This document shows positions 16,093 through 24,765 of a stretch of DNA of 64,000 nt, in pieces. Position numbers and translations under genes: made by a program. The notes below the pieces were generated by a model. It made no database searches and had not been told where the DNA came from. It saw only the letters and a program-made list of their open reading frames with translations. Every line of letters starts with the position of its first letter. The stretch's first letter is position 1. The stretch is from Cupriavidus necator A5-1 (GTDB lineage: Bacteria; Pseudomonadota; Gammaproteobacteria; Burkholderiales; Burkholderiaceae), in contig NZ_JQLI01000008.1 in assembly GCF_000744095.1 (NCBI RefSeq), positions 806,001 through 870,000 on the forward strand, written 5' to 3'.

Positions 16093-16120
16093 GCGGCCTC
16101 CGGCAAACGCCGGAGGCCGC
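16093..16120 (+). terminator. Strong hairpin, probable gdhA terminator
   Basis: GCGGCCTCCGGC (16093-16104) pairs perfectly with GCCGGAGGCCGC (16109-16120) around a four-base loop. Only a short, interrupted T-rich stretch follows (GTTGTCG). The 12-pair stem and its position between gdhA and gltI fit transcription termination or a 3'-end barrier. Confidence 0.65.
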
Positions 16121-16238
16121 GTTGTCGTATCCGGAAGCCGTGCACAGCTATTGCCCTGAATCGGGGTTCTAGGAGAAAACCCAGTTGTATTGCGGCGGAT
16201 GCTGCGCAATACTGTTTCACCAGTGTGGGTTTTGTCTC

Positions 16239-16244
16239 TAGAAT
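16239..16244 (+). promoter_or_regulatory. Probable -10 element for gltI
   Basis: TAGAAT lies 32 bases upstream of the gltI start codon. A TTCACC hexamer at 16216-16221 is 17 bases upstream of it and would be a poor -35. The AAGGAG ribosome-binding site is at 16265-16270. Confidence 0.4.
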
Positions 16245-16275
16245 CCCGCTTTCTCTTCATGGTCAAGGAGATGTT

Positions 16276-17175
16276 ATGAATTTTGCCAAGTTGGCTGCCC
16301 TGATGATTGCCGGGGGTGTGATGTGCGGGACGGCACAGGCAGCTGAACAACTGACGGGCACGCTCAAGAAAATCAAGGACACCGGCGTGATCACGCTGGG
16401 CGTGCGCGAGTCGTCGATTCCGTTCAACTACAACCTGGGCGGCGTGCGCCAGGTCGGCTATTCCTACGATATCAACACGAAGATCGTGGAAGCCGTCAAG
16501 GAACAGCTCAAGGTGCCGAACCTGCAGGTGAAGGAAATCCCGATCACCTCGCAGAACCGCATCACGCTGCTGCAGAACGGCACCATCGACATGGAGTGCG
16601 GTTCGACCACGAATAACCTCGAACGCCAGAAGCAGGTCGCCTTTACCAACTCCATCTTCATCATCGGCACGCGCATCATGGTGAAGAAGGACGGCGGCAT
16701 CAAGGACTGGGCCGACCTGAAGGGCAAGAACGTCGTCACCACCGCCGGCACCACGTCGGAGCGCCTGCTGCGCAAGATGAACGACGACCAGAAGCTGGGC
16801 ATGAACATCATCAGCACCAAGGACCACGGCCAGTCGTTCCTGACGCTGGAATCGGGCCGCGCGGTCGCGTTCATGATGGACGACGCGCTGCTGTACGGCG
16901 AGCGCGCCAAGGCCAAGAACCCGGCCGACTGGATCGTGGTGGGCAAGCCCCAGTCGCGCGAGTCCTATGGCTGCATGATCCGCAAGGATGACCCGCAGTT
17001 CAAGAAGCTGTCGGACACCGTCATCTCCGGCATGATGAAGGACGGCTCGATCAACACGCTGTACACCAAGTGGTTCATGCAACCGGTGCCGCCGAAGGGC
17101 CTCAACCTGGACTTCCCGCTGTCCGACGACATGAAGGCGCTGTTCAAGACCCCGAACGACAAGGCGCTGGACTGA
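16276..17175 (+). CDS. gltI: Glutamate/aspartate ABC transporter, periplasmic binding protein
   Basis: The 299-residue protein has a Sec signal peptide with a likely cleavage after GTAQA (residue 22) and a family 3 solute-binding domain. TGVITLGVRESSIPFNYNLGG, MECGSTTNNLERQKQVAFTN and the ...QSFLTLESGRAVAFMMDDALL segment are typical of GltI-type glutamate/aspartate receptors. It delivers substrate to GltJK. ATG 16276 follows AAGGAG at 16265-16270 and is the only start that begins with a signal peptide. A terminator-like hairpin directly after the gene probably makes the receptor more abundant than the membrane parts. Placement beside gdhA supports glutamate as substrate. Confidence 0.93.
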   Translation: MNFAKLAALMIAGGVMCGTAQAAEQLTGTLKKIKDTGVITLGVRESSIPFNYNLGGVRQVGYSYDINTKIVEAVKEQLKVPNLQVKEIPITSQNRITLLQNGTIDMECGSTTNNLERQKQVAFTNSIFIIGTRIMVKKDGGIKDWADLKGKNVVTTAGTTSERLLRKMNDDQKLGMNIISTKDHGQSFLTLESGRAVAFMMDDALLYGERAKAKNPADWIVVGKPQSRESYGCMIRKDDPQFKKLSDTVISGMMKDGSINTLYTKWFMQPVPPKGLNLDFPLSDDMKALFKTPNDKALD

Positions 17176-17195
17176 CCTGACGGTGACAGCAGTGC

Positions 17196-17227
17196 GAAAC
17201 GGAAGGCATGTCCTTCCGTTTCTTTTT
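17196..17227 (+). terminator. Intercistronic intrinsic terminator between gltI and gltJ
   Basis: GAAACGGAAGG (17196-17206) pairs perfectly with CCTTCCGTTTC (17212-17222) and is followed by TTTTT (17223-17227), a classical intrinsic terminator. It ends only 11 bases before the gltJ start, inside what otherwise looks like one operon. Partial read-through would set the ratio of binding protein to permease. Confidence 0.8.
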
Positions 17228-17238
17228 GAGGACGCAAC

Positions 17239-17967
17239 ATGAACTACAACTGGCATTGGGGAGTCTTCCTCGAACAGGCCGCCCAGAACGAGACCTACCT
17301 GGACTGGATGATTTCCGGCCTGAAGGTGACGCTCGCGCTGGGGCTTTCGTCCTGGGTCATTGCCCTGGTCATCGGTTCGGTGCTTGGCGTGCTGCGCACC
17401 GTGCCCAACAAGTGGCTGGCGGGCATCGCCGCCACCTATGTGGAAGTTTTCCGCAACATCCCGCTGCTGGTGCAGCTGTTTATCTGGTATTTCGTCATGC
17501 CCGAGTTGCTGCCCGGCGGCGAGGCGATCAAGCAGATGAACCCGTTTGCGCAGCAATTCCTGGCCGCGATGCTGTGCCTGGGCACCTTTACCGCGGCGCG
17601 GGTCTGCGAGCAGGTGCGTTCGGGCATCAACTCGCTGGCGCGCGGGCAGAAGAATGCCGGCCTGGCGATGGGCTTCACGCTGCAGCAGACATACCGGCAC
17701 GTGCTGCTGCCGATGGCGTTCCGCGTGATCGTGCCGCCGCTGACTTCCGAATTCCTGAATATCTTCAAGAACTCGGCGGTGGCGTCGACCATCGGTCTTC
17801 TGGAACTGGCGGCACAGGGTCGGCAACTGGTGGACTACACTGCGCGCCCGTATGAATCGTTCATCGCGGTGACGCTGATGTACGCGCTGATCAACGTGAC
17901 GGTGATGCTGATCATGCGCTGGGTCGAGGCCCGTACCCGCGTGCCCGGCTTTATCGGCGGCAAGTAA
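17239..17967 (+). CDS. gltJ: Glutamate/aspartate ABC transporter permease GltJ
   Basis: The 242-residue inner-membrane protein has several hydrophobic spans and the HEQ/His-Glu type permease signature around EVFRNIPLLVQLFIWYF and the EAA loop QVRSGINSLARGQKNAGLAMGFTLQQTYRHVLLPMAFR. It would form half of the transmembrane channel with GltK. The start follows TGAGGACGCAAC, with GAGG as the RBS. It lies between the gltI terminator and gltK, with nine bases to the next start, indicating tight co-expression with gltKL. Confidence 0.93.
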   Translation: MNYNWHWGVFLEQAAQNETYLDWMISGLKVTLALGLSSWVIALVIGSVLGVLRTVPNKWLAGIAATYVEVFRNIPLLVQLFIWYFVMPELLPGGEAIKQMNPFAQQFLAAMLCLGTFTAARVCEQVRSGINSLARGQKNAGLAMGFTLQQTYRHVLLPMAFRVIVPPLTSEFLNIFKNSAVASTIGLLELAAQGRQLVDYTARPYESFIAVTLMYALINVTVMLIMRWVEARTRVPGFIGGK

Positions 17968-17976
17968 GGGGGCGCC

Positions 17977-18660
17977 ATGGCTTATTCATTCGATTTCACC
18001 TCCATCAACCCCAATACGCTCGAGGTGCTGGGCGAGGGCATGATGGTGTCGCTCAAGATCACCGTCACCGCGGTCGTGGTGGGCATCGTCTGGGGCACCA
18101 TCCTGGCGATGATGCGGCTGTCGTCGTTCCGGCTGCTGAACTGGTTCGCGCAGGGCTACGTGACCATCTTCCGCTCCATCCCGCTGGTGATGGTGCTGCT
18201 ATGGTTCTTCCTGATCATCCCGCAGGTGCTGCAGAACCTCTTCAACCTGTCGCCGGCGACCGACCTGCGCATGACCTCGGCGCTGGTGGCGTTTGCGCTG
18301 TTCGAGGCCGCGTATTACTCCGAGATCATCCGGGCGGGTATCCAGAGCGTGTCGCGCGGGCAGATGTTCGCCGCGCAGGCGCTGGGCATGACCTATGGCC
18401 AGTCGATGCGGCTGGTGATCCTGCCGCAGGCGTTCCGCAACATGGTGCCGCTGCTGCTGACCCAGGGCATCATCCTGTTCCAGGATACGTCGCTGGTCTA
18501 CGTCAGCGCGCTGGCCGACTTCTTTGGCCAGGCCTATGGCATCGGCGAACGTGATGGCCGTATCGTCGAGTTGCTGCTGTTCGCCGGCCTGGTGTACTTC
18601 CTTATCTGCTTCTCCGCTTCGCTGCTGGTCAAGCGTTACCAGAAAAAGGTGGCTGTATGA
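17977..18660 (+). CDS. gltK: Glutamate/aspartate ABC transporter permease GltK
   Basis: The 227-residue membrane protein is the second permease of the importer. It has FRSIPLVMVLLWFFLIIPQ and the EAA loop IRAGIQSVSRGQMFAAQALGMTYGQSMRLVILPQAFR, which contacts the ATPase. Length and spans match GltK. Its stop overlaps the gltL start as ATGA (18657-18660), a translational coupling that balances permease and ATPase. Confidence 0.93.
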   Translation: MAYSFDFTSINPNTLEVLGEGMMVSLKITVTAVVVGIVWGTILAMMRLSSFRLLNWFAQGYVTIFRSIPLVMVLLWFFLIIPQVLQNLFNLSPATDLRMTSALVAFALFEAAYYSEIIRAGIQSVSRGQMFAAQALGMTYGQSMRLVILPQAFRNMVPLLLTQGIILFQDTSLVYVSALADFFGQAYGIGERDGRIVELLLFAGLVYFLICFSASLLVKRYQKKVAV

Positions 18661-19391
18661 TCGAAATCAACAATGTCTCCAAGTGGTATGGCGCCTTCCA
18701 GGTGCTGACCGACTGCACCACCAAGGTCGCCAAGGGCGAAGTGGTGGTGGTGTGCGGCCCCTCCGGTTCGGGCAAGTCCACGCTGATCAAGACCGTCAAT
18801 GCGCTCGAGCCGTTCCAGAAGGGCGACATCCTGGTCGACGGCACCTCGGTGGGCAATCCCAAGACCAACCTGCCCAAGCTGCGCTCGCGCGTGGGCATGG
18901 TGTTCCAGAACTTCGAGCTGTTCCCGCACCTGTCGATCACCGAGAACCTGACCATCGCGCAGATGAAGGTGCTCGGCCGCTCCAAGGAAGAGGCCACCGC
19001 CAAGGGCCTGAAGTACCTGGAGCGCGTGGGCCTGAAGGACCAGGCGGCGAAGTATCCCGGCCAGCTGTCGGGCGGCCAGCAGCAGCGCGTGGCGATCGCG
19101 CGCGCGCTGTCGATGGACCCGATCTGCATGCTGTTCGACGAGCCGACCTCGGCGCTAGATCCCGAGATGGTCAACGAAGTGCTGGACGTGATGGTGCAAC
19201 TGGCGCACGAAGGCATGACCATGATGTGCGTGACCCACGAAATGGGTTTCGCGCGCAAGGTGGCCAACCGCGTGATCTTCATGGACCAGGGCAAGATCGT
19301 CGAGGACGCCGACAAGGAAGAGTTCTTCGGCAATATCGACGCGCGCTCGGATCGGGCGCGGCAGTTCCTGTCGAAGATCCTGCATCACTGA
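18657..19391 (+). CDS. gltL: Glutamate/aspartate ABC transporter ATP-binding protein GltL
   Basis: The 244-residue ATPase has Walker A GPSGSGKST, signature LSGGQQQRVAIARAL, Walker B CMLFDEPTSALDPE and the switch histidine in CVTHEMGF. These are the marks of polar amino-acid importers. It energises uptake through GltJK. The start overlaps the gltK stop by four bases and a textbook terminator follows at 19411-19438, which closes the gdhA-linked glutamate uptake region. Confidence 0.95.
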   Translation: MIEINNVSKWYGAFQVLTDCTTKVAKGEVVVVCGPSGSGKSTLIKTVNALEPFQKGDILVDGTSVGNPKTNLPKLRSRVGMVFQNFELFPHLSITENLTIAQMKVLGRSKEEATAKGLKYLERVGLKDQAAKYPGQLSGGQQQRVAIARALSMDPICMLFDEPTSALDPEMVNEVLDVMVQLAHEGMTMMCVTHEMGFARKVANRVIFMDQGKIVEDADKEEFFGNIDARSDRARQFLSKILHH

Positions 19392-19410
19392 CCGGCCTGG
19401 CCTTGCAAGC

Positions 19411-19438
19411 AAAAGGGACGCCTCGGCGTCCCTTTTTT
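19411..19438 (+). terminator. Intrinsic terminator of the glt operon
   Basis: AAAAGGGACGCC (19411-19422) pairs with GGCGTCCCTTTT (19425-19436), followed by more T residues. The A-run on the left also makes it usable as a terminator for the convergent gene on the minus strand. Confidence 0.85.
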
Positions 19439-19451
19439 ATCGATCAACGGC

Positions 19452-20282
19452 TCAGGTGCAGGCGGTGTTGGCCGCATTCTTCGCCTGCACCTCAGGCGGA
19501 ATCGGCACCGTCAGCGTCATCGTCGGCCGGCCGTCCTCGAACATGATCAGCTCGCCCGGCGCAAACCGCGTCCAGGTCTCGTTGTCGGTCAGCGGCTGGG
19601 TGGCGATCACCGCCACGCGGTCGTCCGGCGTGGTTACCTGGGCGAAATCGATCGACAGGTCGGCGTCGATCAGGTGCGCGGTCGAGAACGGCCACTGCCG
19701 CACCAGGTAGTACAGGTGCGTGGAGCAATGGGCGAACAGCGCCTGGCCGTTGCACAGCAGGAAGTTGAAGACGCCGTGCAGCGTGATCTCGCGGGTAATG
19801 TCCGCCAGCGCATGGCCGAGCTCGTTCAGCGGCGGCTGCGAGCCCGGGAAGCGCTTGCGCAGGCCCTGCATCAGCGTGCAGAAGGCCAGTTCGCTGTCGG
19901 TATCGCCCACCGGCTGGTAGACGCCGGACAGGAACGGCGAGAAGCCCTTCAGGTCGCCGTTGTGGGCAAAGATCCAGTGCCGGCCCCACAGCTCGCGCAT
20001 GAAAGGGTGGCAGTTCTCCAGCAGCACGGTGCCCTGGGTCGCCTTGCGGATATGCGAGATGACGTTCTTGGACTTGATCGGGTAGCGCTTGATCAGGTCG
20101 GCCACCGGCGAGGTGCCGGCGGACTGGTTGTCGATAAACAGGCGGCAGGCCTTGTCTTCGAAGAAGGCCACGCCGAAGCCGTCGGCGTGGTGGTCGGTCA
20201 GGCCACCGCGGGCGGCGAAGCCGGTGAAGGAGAACGTCACGTCGGTTGGCGTGGCGCAGTTCATGCCTAGCAACTGGCACAT
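19452..20282 (-). CDS. Class II glutamine amidotransferase (YafJ-like)
   Basis: The 276-residue protein begins MCQLLGMN, so after removal of Met1 the N-terminal cysteine is the nucleophile of class II (Ntn) glutamine amidotransferases. HHADGFGVAFFEDKACRLF, SHIRKATQGTVLLENCHPF and FAHNGDLKGF match the glutaminase-domain motifs. Only this domain is present, with no synthetase partner domain, as in E. coli YafJ. The accepting substrate is unknown. It is divergent from ttuC with 134 bases between starts. Confidence 0.88.
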   Translation of the reverse strand: MCQLLGMNCATPTDVTFSFTGFAARGGLTDHHADGFGVAFFEDKACRLFIDNQSAGTSPVADLIKRYPIKSKNVISHIRKATQGTVLLENCHPFMRELWGRHWIFAHNGDLKGFSPFLSGVYQPVGDTDSELAFCTLMQGLRKRFPGSQPPLNELGHALADITREITLHGVFNFLLCNGQALFAHCSTHLYYLVRQWPFSTAHLIDADLSIDFAQVTTPDDRVAVIATQPLTDNETWTRFAPGELIMFEDGRPTMTLTVPIPPEVQAKNAANTACT

Positions 20283-20416
20283 GGCGGGGCACCGGTCGGC
20301 AGCAGGCTGCCGCTTTGCAATAGAATGCAGACATTATCCCGCGCGTTCGCGCCGCTGCCAAGCGCGCTCCGGGCCGCGCGCGGCCCCGGCCATCTGCTCG
20401 TACTCCCCAAAGAACT

Positions 20417-21490
20417 ATGCGCCAATACAAGATCGCCGTGATTCCCGGAGACGGAATCGGCACGGAAGTCATGCCCGAGGGCATTCGCGTGATGGATGCC
20501 GCGGCGCGCCGCTTCGGCATCGACTTCCAGTGGGACCACTTCGACTTTTCCAGCTGCGACTACTACGCGCGCCACGGCAAGATGCTGCCTGACGACTGGT
20601 TCGACACGCTGGTGAAGTACGACGCCATCTATTTCGGCGCGGTGGGCTGGCCCGATACCGTGCCTGACCACGTTTCGCTGTGGGGGTCGCTGCTGCAGTT
20701 CCGGCGCTCGTTCGACCAGTATGTGAACCTGCGCCCGGTGCGGCTGATGCCGGGCATTAAAAGCCCGCTCGCCGGCCGCCAGCCGGGCGACATCGACTTC
20801 TACGTGGTGCGCGAGAACACCGAGGGCGAGTACTCCAGCATCGGCGGGCGCATGTTCCCGGGCACCGAGCGCGAGATCGTGGTGCAGGAAACCGTGATGA
20901 GCCGTACCGGCGTCGATCGCATCCTGAAGTTCGCCTTCGAGCTGGCGCAGAAGCGCCCCAAGAAGCACCTGACCTCGGCCACCAAGTCCAACGGCATCTC
21001 GATCACGATGCCGTACTGGGACGAGCGGGTCGAGGCGATGGCGGCCAACTATCCCGGCATCAAGGTCGACAAGTACCACATCGATATCCTGACCGCCCAC
21101 TTCGTCCAGCACCCTGACTGGTTCGACGTGGTGGTGGCCAGCAACCTGTTCGGCGACATCCTGTCCGACCTGGGCCCGGCCTGTACCGGCACCATCGGCA
21201 TCGCGCCGTCGGGCAATATCAACCCGGACCGTACCTTCCCCAGCCTGTTCGAGCCGGTGCACGGCTCGGCCCCGGACATTGCCGGGCGCGGCGTGGCCAA
21301 CCCGATCGGCCAGATCTGGTGCGGCGCCATGATGCTGGAGCACCTGGGCCACGATGACGCCGGCGCCGCCGTGCTGGGTGCGATCGAGAAGGTGCTGGCC
21401 GCCGGGCCGGAGCACGCGCCGCTGACGCGCGATATCGGCGGCAAGGCCGGTACCGCCGACCTGGGCCGCGCCATCGCGGAGGCGCTGTGA
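20417..21490 (+). CDS. ttuC: Tartrate dehydrogenase / decarboxylating (D-malate-type) dehydrogenase
   Basis: The 357-residue enzyme belongs to the isocitrate/isopropylmalate dehydrogenase family. It has YKIAVIPGDGIGTEV at the N-terminus, the substrate loop VRENTEGEYSSIGGR, and NLFGDILSDLGPAC and FEPVHGSAPDIAGRGVANPIG near the metal and NAD sites. The HVSLWGSLLQFRRSFDQYVNLRP segment is typical of the TtuC/DmlA subgroup, which oxidises tartrate or D-malate. A glycerate kinase overlaps its end (GTGA, 21487-21490), so a pathway from tartrate through glycerate to phosphoglycerate is the most economical reading. A -10-like TAGAAT lies at 20321-20326. Confidence 0.87.
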   Translation: MRQYKIAVIPGDGIGTEVMPEGIRVMDAAARRFGIDFQWDHFDFSSCDYYARHGKMLPDDWFDTLVKYDAIYFGAVGWPDTVPDHVSLWGSLLQFRRSFDQYVNLRPVRLMPGIKSPLAGRQPGDIDFYVVRENTEGEYSSIGGRMFPGTEREIVVQETVMSRTGVDRILKFAFELAQKRPKKHLTSATKSNGISITMPYWDERVEAMAANYPGIKVDKYHIDILTAHFVQHPDWFDVVVASNLFGDILSDLGPACTGTIGIAPSGNINPDRTFPSLFEPVHGSAPDIAGRGVANPIGQIWCGAMMLEHLGHDDAGAAVLGAIEKVLAAGPEHAPLTRDIGGKAGTADLGRAIAEAL

Positions 21491-22791
21491 GCGCGGGCTT
21501 CGCGGGCGATCCCCGCGCCTTGCTGCTGGAAAGCTTCCACGCCGCCGTGGCGGCGGCCGATCCGCTGCAGATCGTGGCGCAGCACCTGCCGCCGCCGCAC
21601 GCGGGCGGCCGCACGCTGGTGGTCGGCGCGGGCAAGGCCGCCGCGTCGATGGCCGCGGCGGTGGAGCGTGCCTATGACGGCAAGGCCACGCTGGAAGGGC
21701 TGGTGGTCACGCGCTACGCGCACGGCATGCCGACCGACCACGTGCGCGTGATCGAGGCCGGCCACCCGGTGCCCGACGAGTCCGGCGAGCAGGCCGCGGC
21801 CGAGATCCTGGCCAGCGTGCAGGCGCTGACCGAGCAGGACCGGCTGCTGGTACTGGTCTCGGGCGGCGGCTCCAGCCTGCTGTCGCTGCCGGCCGAAGGC
21901 ATCCCGATGGCCGACCTGAAGGCCACCACCAAGGAACTGCTACGGTGTGGCGCGCCGATCACCGAGATGAATATCGTGCGCAAGCACATCTCGCGCATCC
22001 AGGGCGGGCGGCTGGCGCAGGCGAGCCGGGCGCCGGTAACCACGCTGATCGTCTCGGACGTGGCCGGCGACGATCCCAGCGCGATCGCCTCGGGTCCGAC
22101 CGTGGCCGACCCCAGCACCTTTACCGAGGCGCTGGAAATCCTGCGCCGCTACGGCGCGCAGGTGCCGGCCAGCGTGCAGTCGCACCTGGAGCGCGGCGCG
22201 CGCGGCGAGGTGCCGGAGACGCCCAAGCCGGGCGATGCGCTGTTCGGGCGGGTCGACAACCGCATGATCGCCACCGCCCACGGCAGCCTGGAGGCGGCCG
22301 CGGCGCTGTTCCGCGAACGCGGCATCACCCCGGTGGTGCTTGGCGATACCGTGACCGGCGAAGCGCGCGAAGTGGCGCGGGTCTACGCCGCGCTGGTGCG
22401 CGAGATTCGCGCGTACAATGCCCCGTTTGCAGCGCCCGTGGTGCTGATTTCCGGGGGTGAGTGCACGGTCACTTTGCCGGCCGGCGGCGGCGCGAAGGCG
22501 CGCGGTGGCCGCTGCTCGGAGTTCCTGCTGTCGCTGGCGGTTGAACTAGGCGGCATGCCCGGCGTGCACGCGATCGCGGCCGACACCGACGGCATCGACG
22601 GCTCGGAAGACAACGCCGGTGCGCTCGCCGACCCGACCACGCTGGCGCGCGCCGAAGCCGCCGGCCTGCCGGGGCAGCGCCAGCTCGACGCGCACGACGC
22701 CTGGGGCCTGTTCGACGCCATCGGCGACCTGGTGGTCACCGGCCCGACCCGCACCAATGTGAACGACTACCGCGCCATCCTGATTCTCTGA
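21487..22791 (+). CDS. ttuD: Glycerate 2-kinase, type II (TtuD / MOFRL family)
   Basis: The 434-residue protein has the glycerate-kinase II N-terminal domain with GRTLVVGAGKAAASMAAAVE and VLVSGGGSSLLSLP, and the C-terminal MOFRL domain with LISGGECTVTLPAGGGAKARGG, where the MOFRL-like signature lies. It phosphorylates D-glycerate (older annotations call the family hydroxypyruvate reductase). The GTG start is chosen because it overlaps the ttuC stop as GTGA and no earlier start fits. Its coupling to ttuC implies joint expression in tartrate or glycerate use. Confidence 0.88.
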   Translation: MSAGFAGDPRALLLESFHAAVAAADPLQIVAQHLPPPHAGGRTLVVGAGKAAASMAAAVERAYDGKATLEGLVVTRYAHGMPTDHVRVIEAGHPVPDESGEQAAAEILASVQALTEQDRLLVLVSGGGSSLLSLPAEGIPMADLKATTKELLRCGAPITEMNIVRKHISRIQGGRLAQASRAPVTTLIVSDVAGDDPSAIASGPTVADPSTFTEALEILRRYGAQVPASVQSHLERGARGEVPETPKPGDALFGRVDNRMIATAHGSLEAAAALFRERGITPVVLGDTVTGEAREVARVYAALVREIRAYNAPFAAPVVLISGGECTVTLPAGGGAKARGGRCSEFLLSLAVELGGMPGVHAIAADTDGIDGSEDNAGALADPTTLARAEAAGLPGQRQLDAHDAWGLFDAIGDLVVTGPTRTNVNDYRAILIL

Positions 22792-22837
22792 TTACGACGA
22801 ACGCCTGCCGCCGCCCGGCGGCCGGCCCAAGCAAGCC

Positions 22838-23872
22838 ATGACCCAGAAGCTCACCATCACCCGCCCGGACGACTGGCACCTGCACCTGCGCGACGGCGCG
22901 GCGCTTGCCGCCGTGCTGCCCGACACCGCACGCCAGTTCGCGCGCGCCATCATCATGCCCAACCTGAAGCCGCCGGTGACCACGGTGGCGCAGGCCCAGG
23001 CCTACCGCGCCCGCATCCTGGCCGCGCTGCCGGCCGGCATGCAGTTCGAGCCGCTGATGACGCTGTACCTGACCGACAACACCACGGCCGAAGAGATCGT
23101 CGCCGCCAAGGCGAGCGGCTTCGTGCACGGCGTCAAGCTGTACCCGGCTGGCGCCACCACCAACAGCGACGCCGGTGTGACCGATATCCGCCGCTGCTAC
23201 GCCGCGCTGGAAGCGATGCAGCGCGAGGGCCTGCCGCTGCAGGTGCACGGCGAGGTGACCGATCCGAGCATCGATATCTTCGACCGCGAGGCCGTCTTTA
23301 TCGAGCGCGTGATGACGCCGCTGCGCCGCGACATGCCTGAGCTGAAGGTGGTGTTCGAGCACATCACCACCAAGGACGCCGCCCAATACGTGCTGGAGGC
23401 CAGCGGCCCGGTCGGCGCGACCATCACCGCCCACCACCTGCTGTACAACCGCAACGCCATCTTCACCGGTGGCATCCGCCCGCACTACTACTGCCTGCCG
23501 GTCCTCAAGCGCGAAACTCACCGCGAGGCGCTGGTGGCGGCCGCCGTCTCGGGCAGCCCGCGCTTCTTCCTGGGCACCGACAGCGCGCCGCACGCGCGCG
23601 GGCTCAAGGAACACGCCTGCGGCTGCGCCGGCTGCTATACCGCGCTGCATGCGATGGAGCTGTACGCCGAGGCCTTCGACGCCGCCGGCGCGCTCGACAA
23701 GCTGGAGGCTTTCGCCAGCTTCAACGGTCCCGCCTTCTACGGCCTGCCGCGCAATACTGGCACGCTGACGCTGGAGCGCGAGGACTGGGAACTGCCGGCC
23801 GAGCTGCCCTACGGCGACACCACGCTGGTGCCGCTGCGCGGCGGCGAGACGCTGCGCTGGAAGGCCCGCTGA
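22838..23872 (+). CDS. pyrC: Dihydroorotase
   Basis: The 344-residue zinc enzyme closes carbamoyl-aspartate to dihydroorotate in pyrimidine synthesis. The metal-binding HxH is H14/H16 in DDWHLHLRDG. The bridging carboxylated lysine is K100 in GVKLYPAG. QVHGEV, FEHITTKDA and GTDSAPHARGLKEHACGCAGC supply the other histidines and the catalytic aspartate. Length fits the class II PyrC of E. coli. It begins 46 bases after ttuD and may be read from that operon or its own promoter. A DUF3025 gene follows closely. Confidence 0.96.
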   Translation: MTQKLTITRPDDWHLHLRDGAALAAVLPDTARQFARAIIMPNLKPPVTTVAQAQAYRARILAALPAGMQFEPLMTLYLTDNTTAEEIVAAKASGFVHGVKLYPAGATTNSDAGVTDIRRCYAALEAMQREGLPLQVHGEVTDPSIDIFDREAVFIERVMTPLRRDMPELKVVFEHITTKDAAQYVLEASGPVGATITAHHLLYNRNAIFTGGIRPHYYCLPVLKRETHREALVAAAVSGSPRFFLGTDSAPHARGLKEHACGCAGCYTALHAMELYAEAFDAAGALDKLEAFASFNGPAFYGLPRNTGTLTLEREDWELPAELPYGDTTLVPLRGGETLRWKAR

Positions 23873-23893
23873 GCCTTGCGTAGGCAGGCTTGC

Positions 23894-24721
23894 GTGGCGG
23901 ACGAACCCTTCGCCGCCGCGCTGGCCGGGATCGACTGGTCCCGGCCGTGGTTCCGGCCTTTCGCCGTGCAAGGCGCCGCGCTGGCCGCGGCGATGCAGGG
24001 CGGCGCCGACCTGCGTGCGCTGCTCGACGCGCAGGCCGAAGCGCTGTGCCTGCGCAACGCGCGCGGGCAGCCGCTGCGCTTTATCGCCCAGCAGGCCTTG
24101 CCTGAAGGCAGCGCCTACGAGGCGCATATCCACGCCACCGGCGAAGTCCCGACCCGGGACAATCTCCACGATTTCTTCAACGCGCTGATCTGGCTGCATT
24201 TCCCGCGCACTAAGCGTTTGCTCAACGAGGTCCAGGCCGAGGTCATCGCGCGCGAGGGTGTGCAGACGACGCGCGGCGGCGTGCGCGATGCGGCCACATT
24301 GTTCGATGAGAACGCGGCGCTGTTTGTCAGTGCCGACGCGGGACTGGCCGATGCGCTCAAGGGGTTTGCATGGCAGCGGCTCTTTGTCGAGAACCGGCCC
24401 GCGTGGGGTGAGTCCTGCGCGCTAGTGCCGTTCGGGCATGCGCTGCTCGAAAAGCTGGTGCAGCCGTACAAGGCGGTGACGGCACATGCGTGGGTACTGC
24501 CGCTTGCTCGGGGCGCGCTGGCAGACGCGACGCTGGACGGTGTGCTGGCTGAATCACTGAAGACAGCAGTCCATGCCGGTGCGCTGCGCGGCGGGCGCAG
24601 CTTCGCGCCGCTGCCGGTCATGGGCGTCCCTGGCTGGTGCGACGCGAATGCAGCGCCGGATTTCTATGCCGACACCACGGTATTCCGCCCGGGACGGCGC
24701 CGCGACCTGGCCGCGGGCTGA
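23894..24721 (+). CDS. DUF3025 domain-containing protein
   Basis: The predicted 275-residue cytoplasmic protein matches the DUF3025 pattern of proteobacterial proteins: YEAHIHATGEVPTRDNLHDFFNALIWLHFPRTKRLLNEVQ near the middle. No known catalytic motif or membrane span stands out, and the family function is unknown to me. I chose GTG 23894 because AGGCAGG lies at a suitable distance. A TTG six codons upstream (23876) would place the start four bases after the pyrC stop and cannot be excluded. It is probably cotranscribed with pyrC. Confidence 0.8.
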   Translation: MADEPFAAALAGIDWSRPWFRPFAVQGAALAAAMQGGADLRALLDAQAEALCLRNARGQPLRFIAQQALPEGSAYEAHIHATGEVPTRDNLHDFFNALIWLHFPRTKRLLNEVQAEVIAREGVQTTRGGVRDAATLFDENAALFVSADAGLADALKGFAWQRLFVENRPAWGESCALVPFGHALLEKLVQPYKAVTAHAWVLPLARGALADATLDGVLAESLKTAVHAGALRGGRSFAPLPVMGVPGWCDANAAPDFYADTTVFRPGRRRDLAAG

Positions 24722-24765
24722 CGGCAGCGACCTTCGCCGTGATTCGGTGTTAGACTGCGGGCCGC

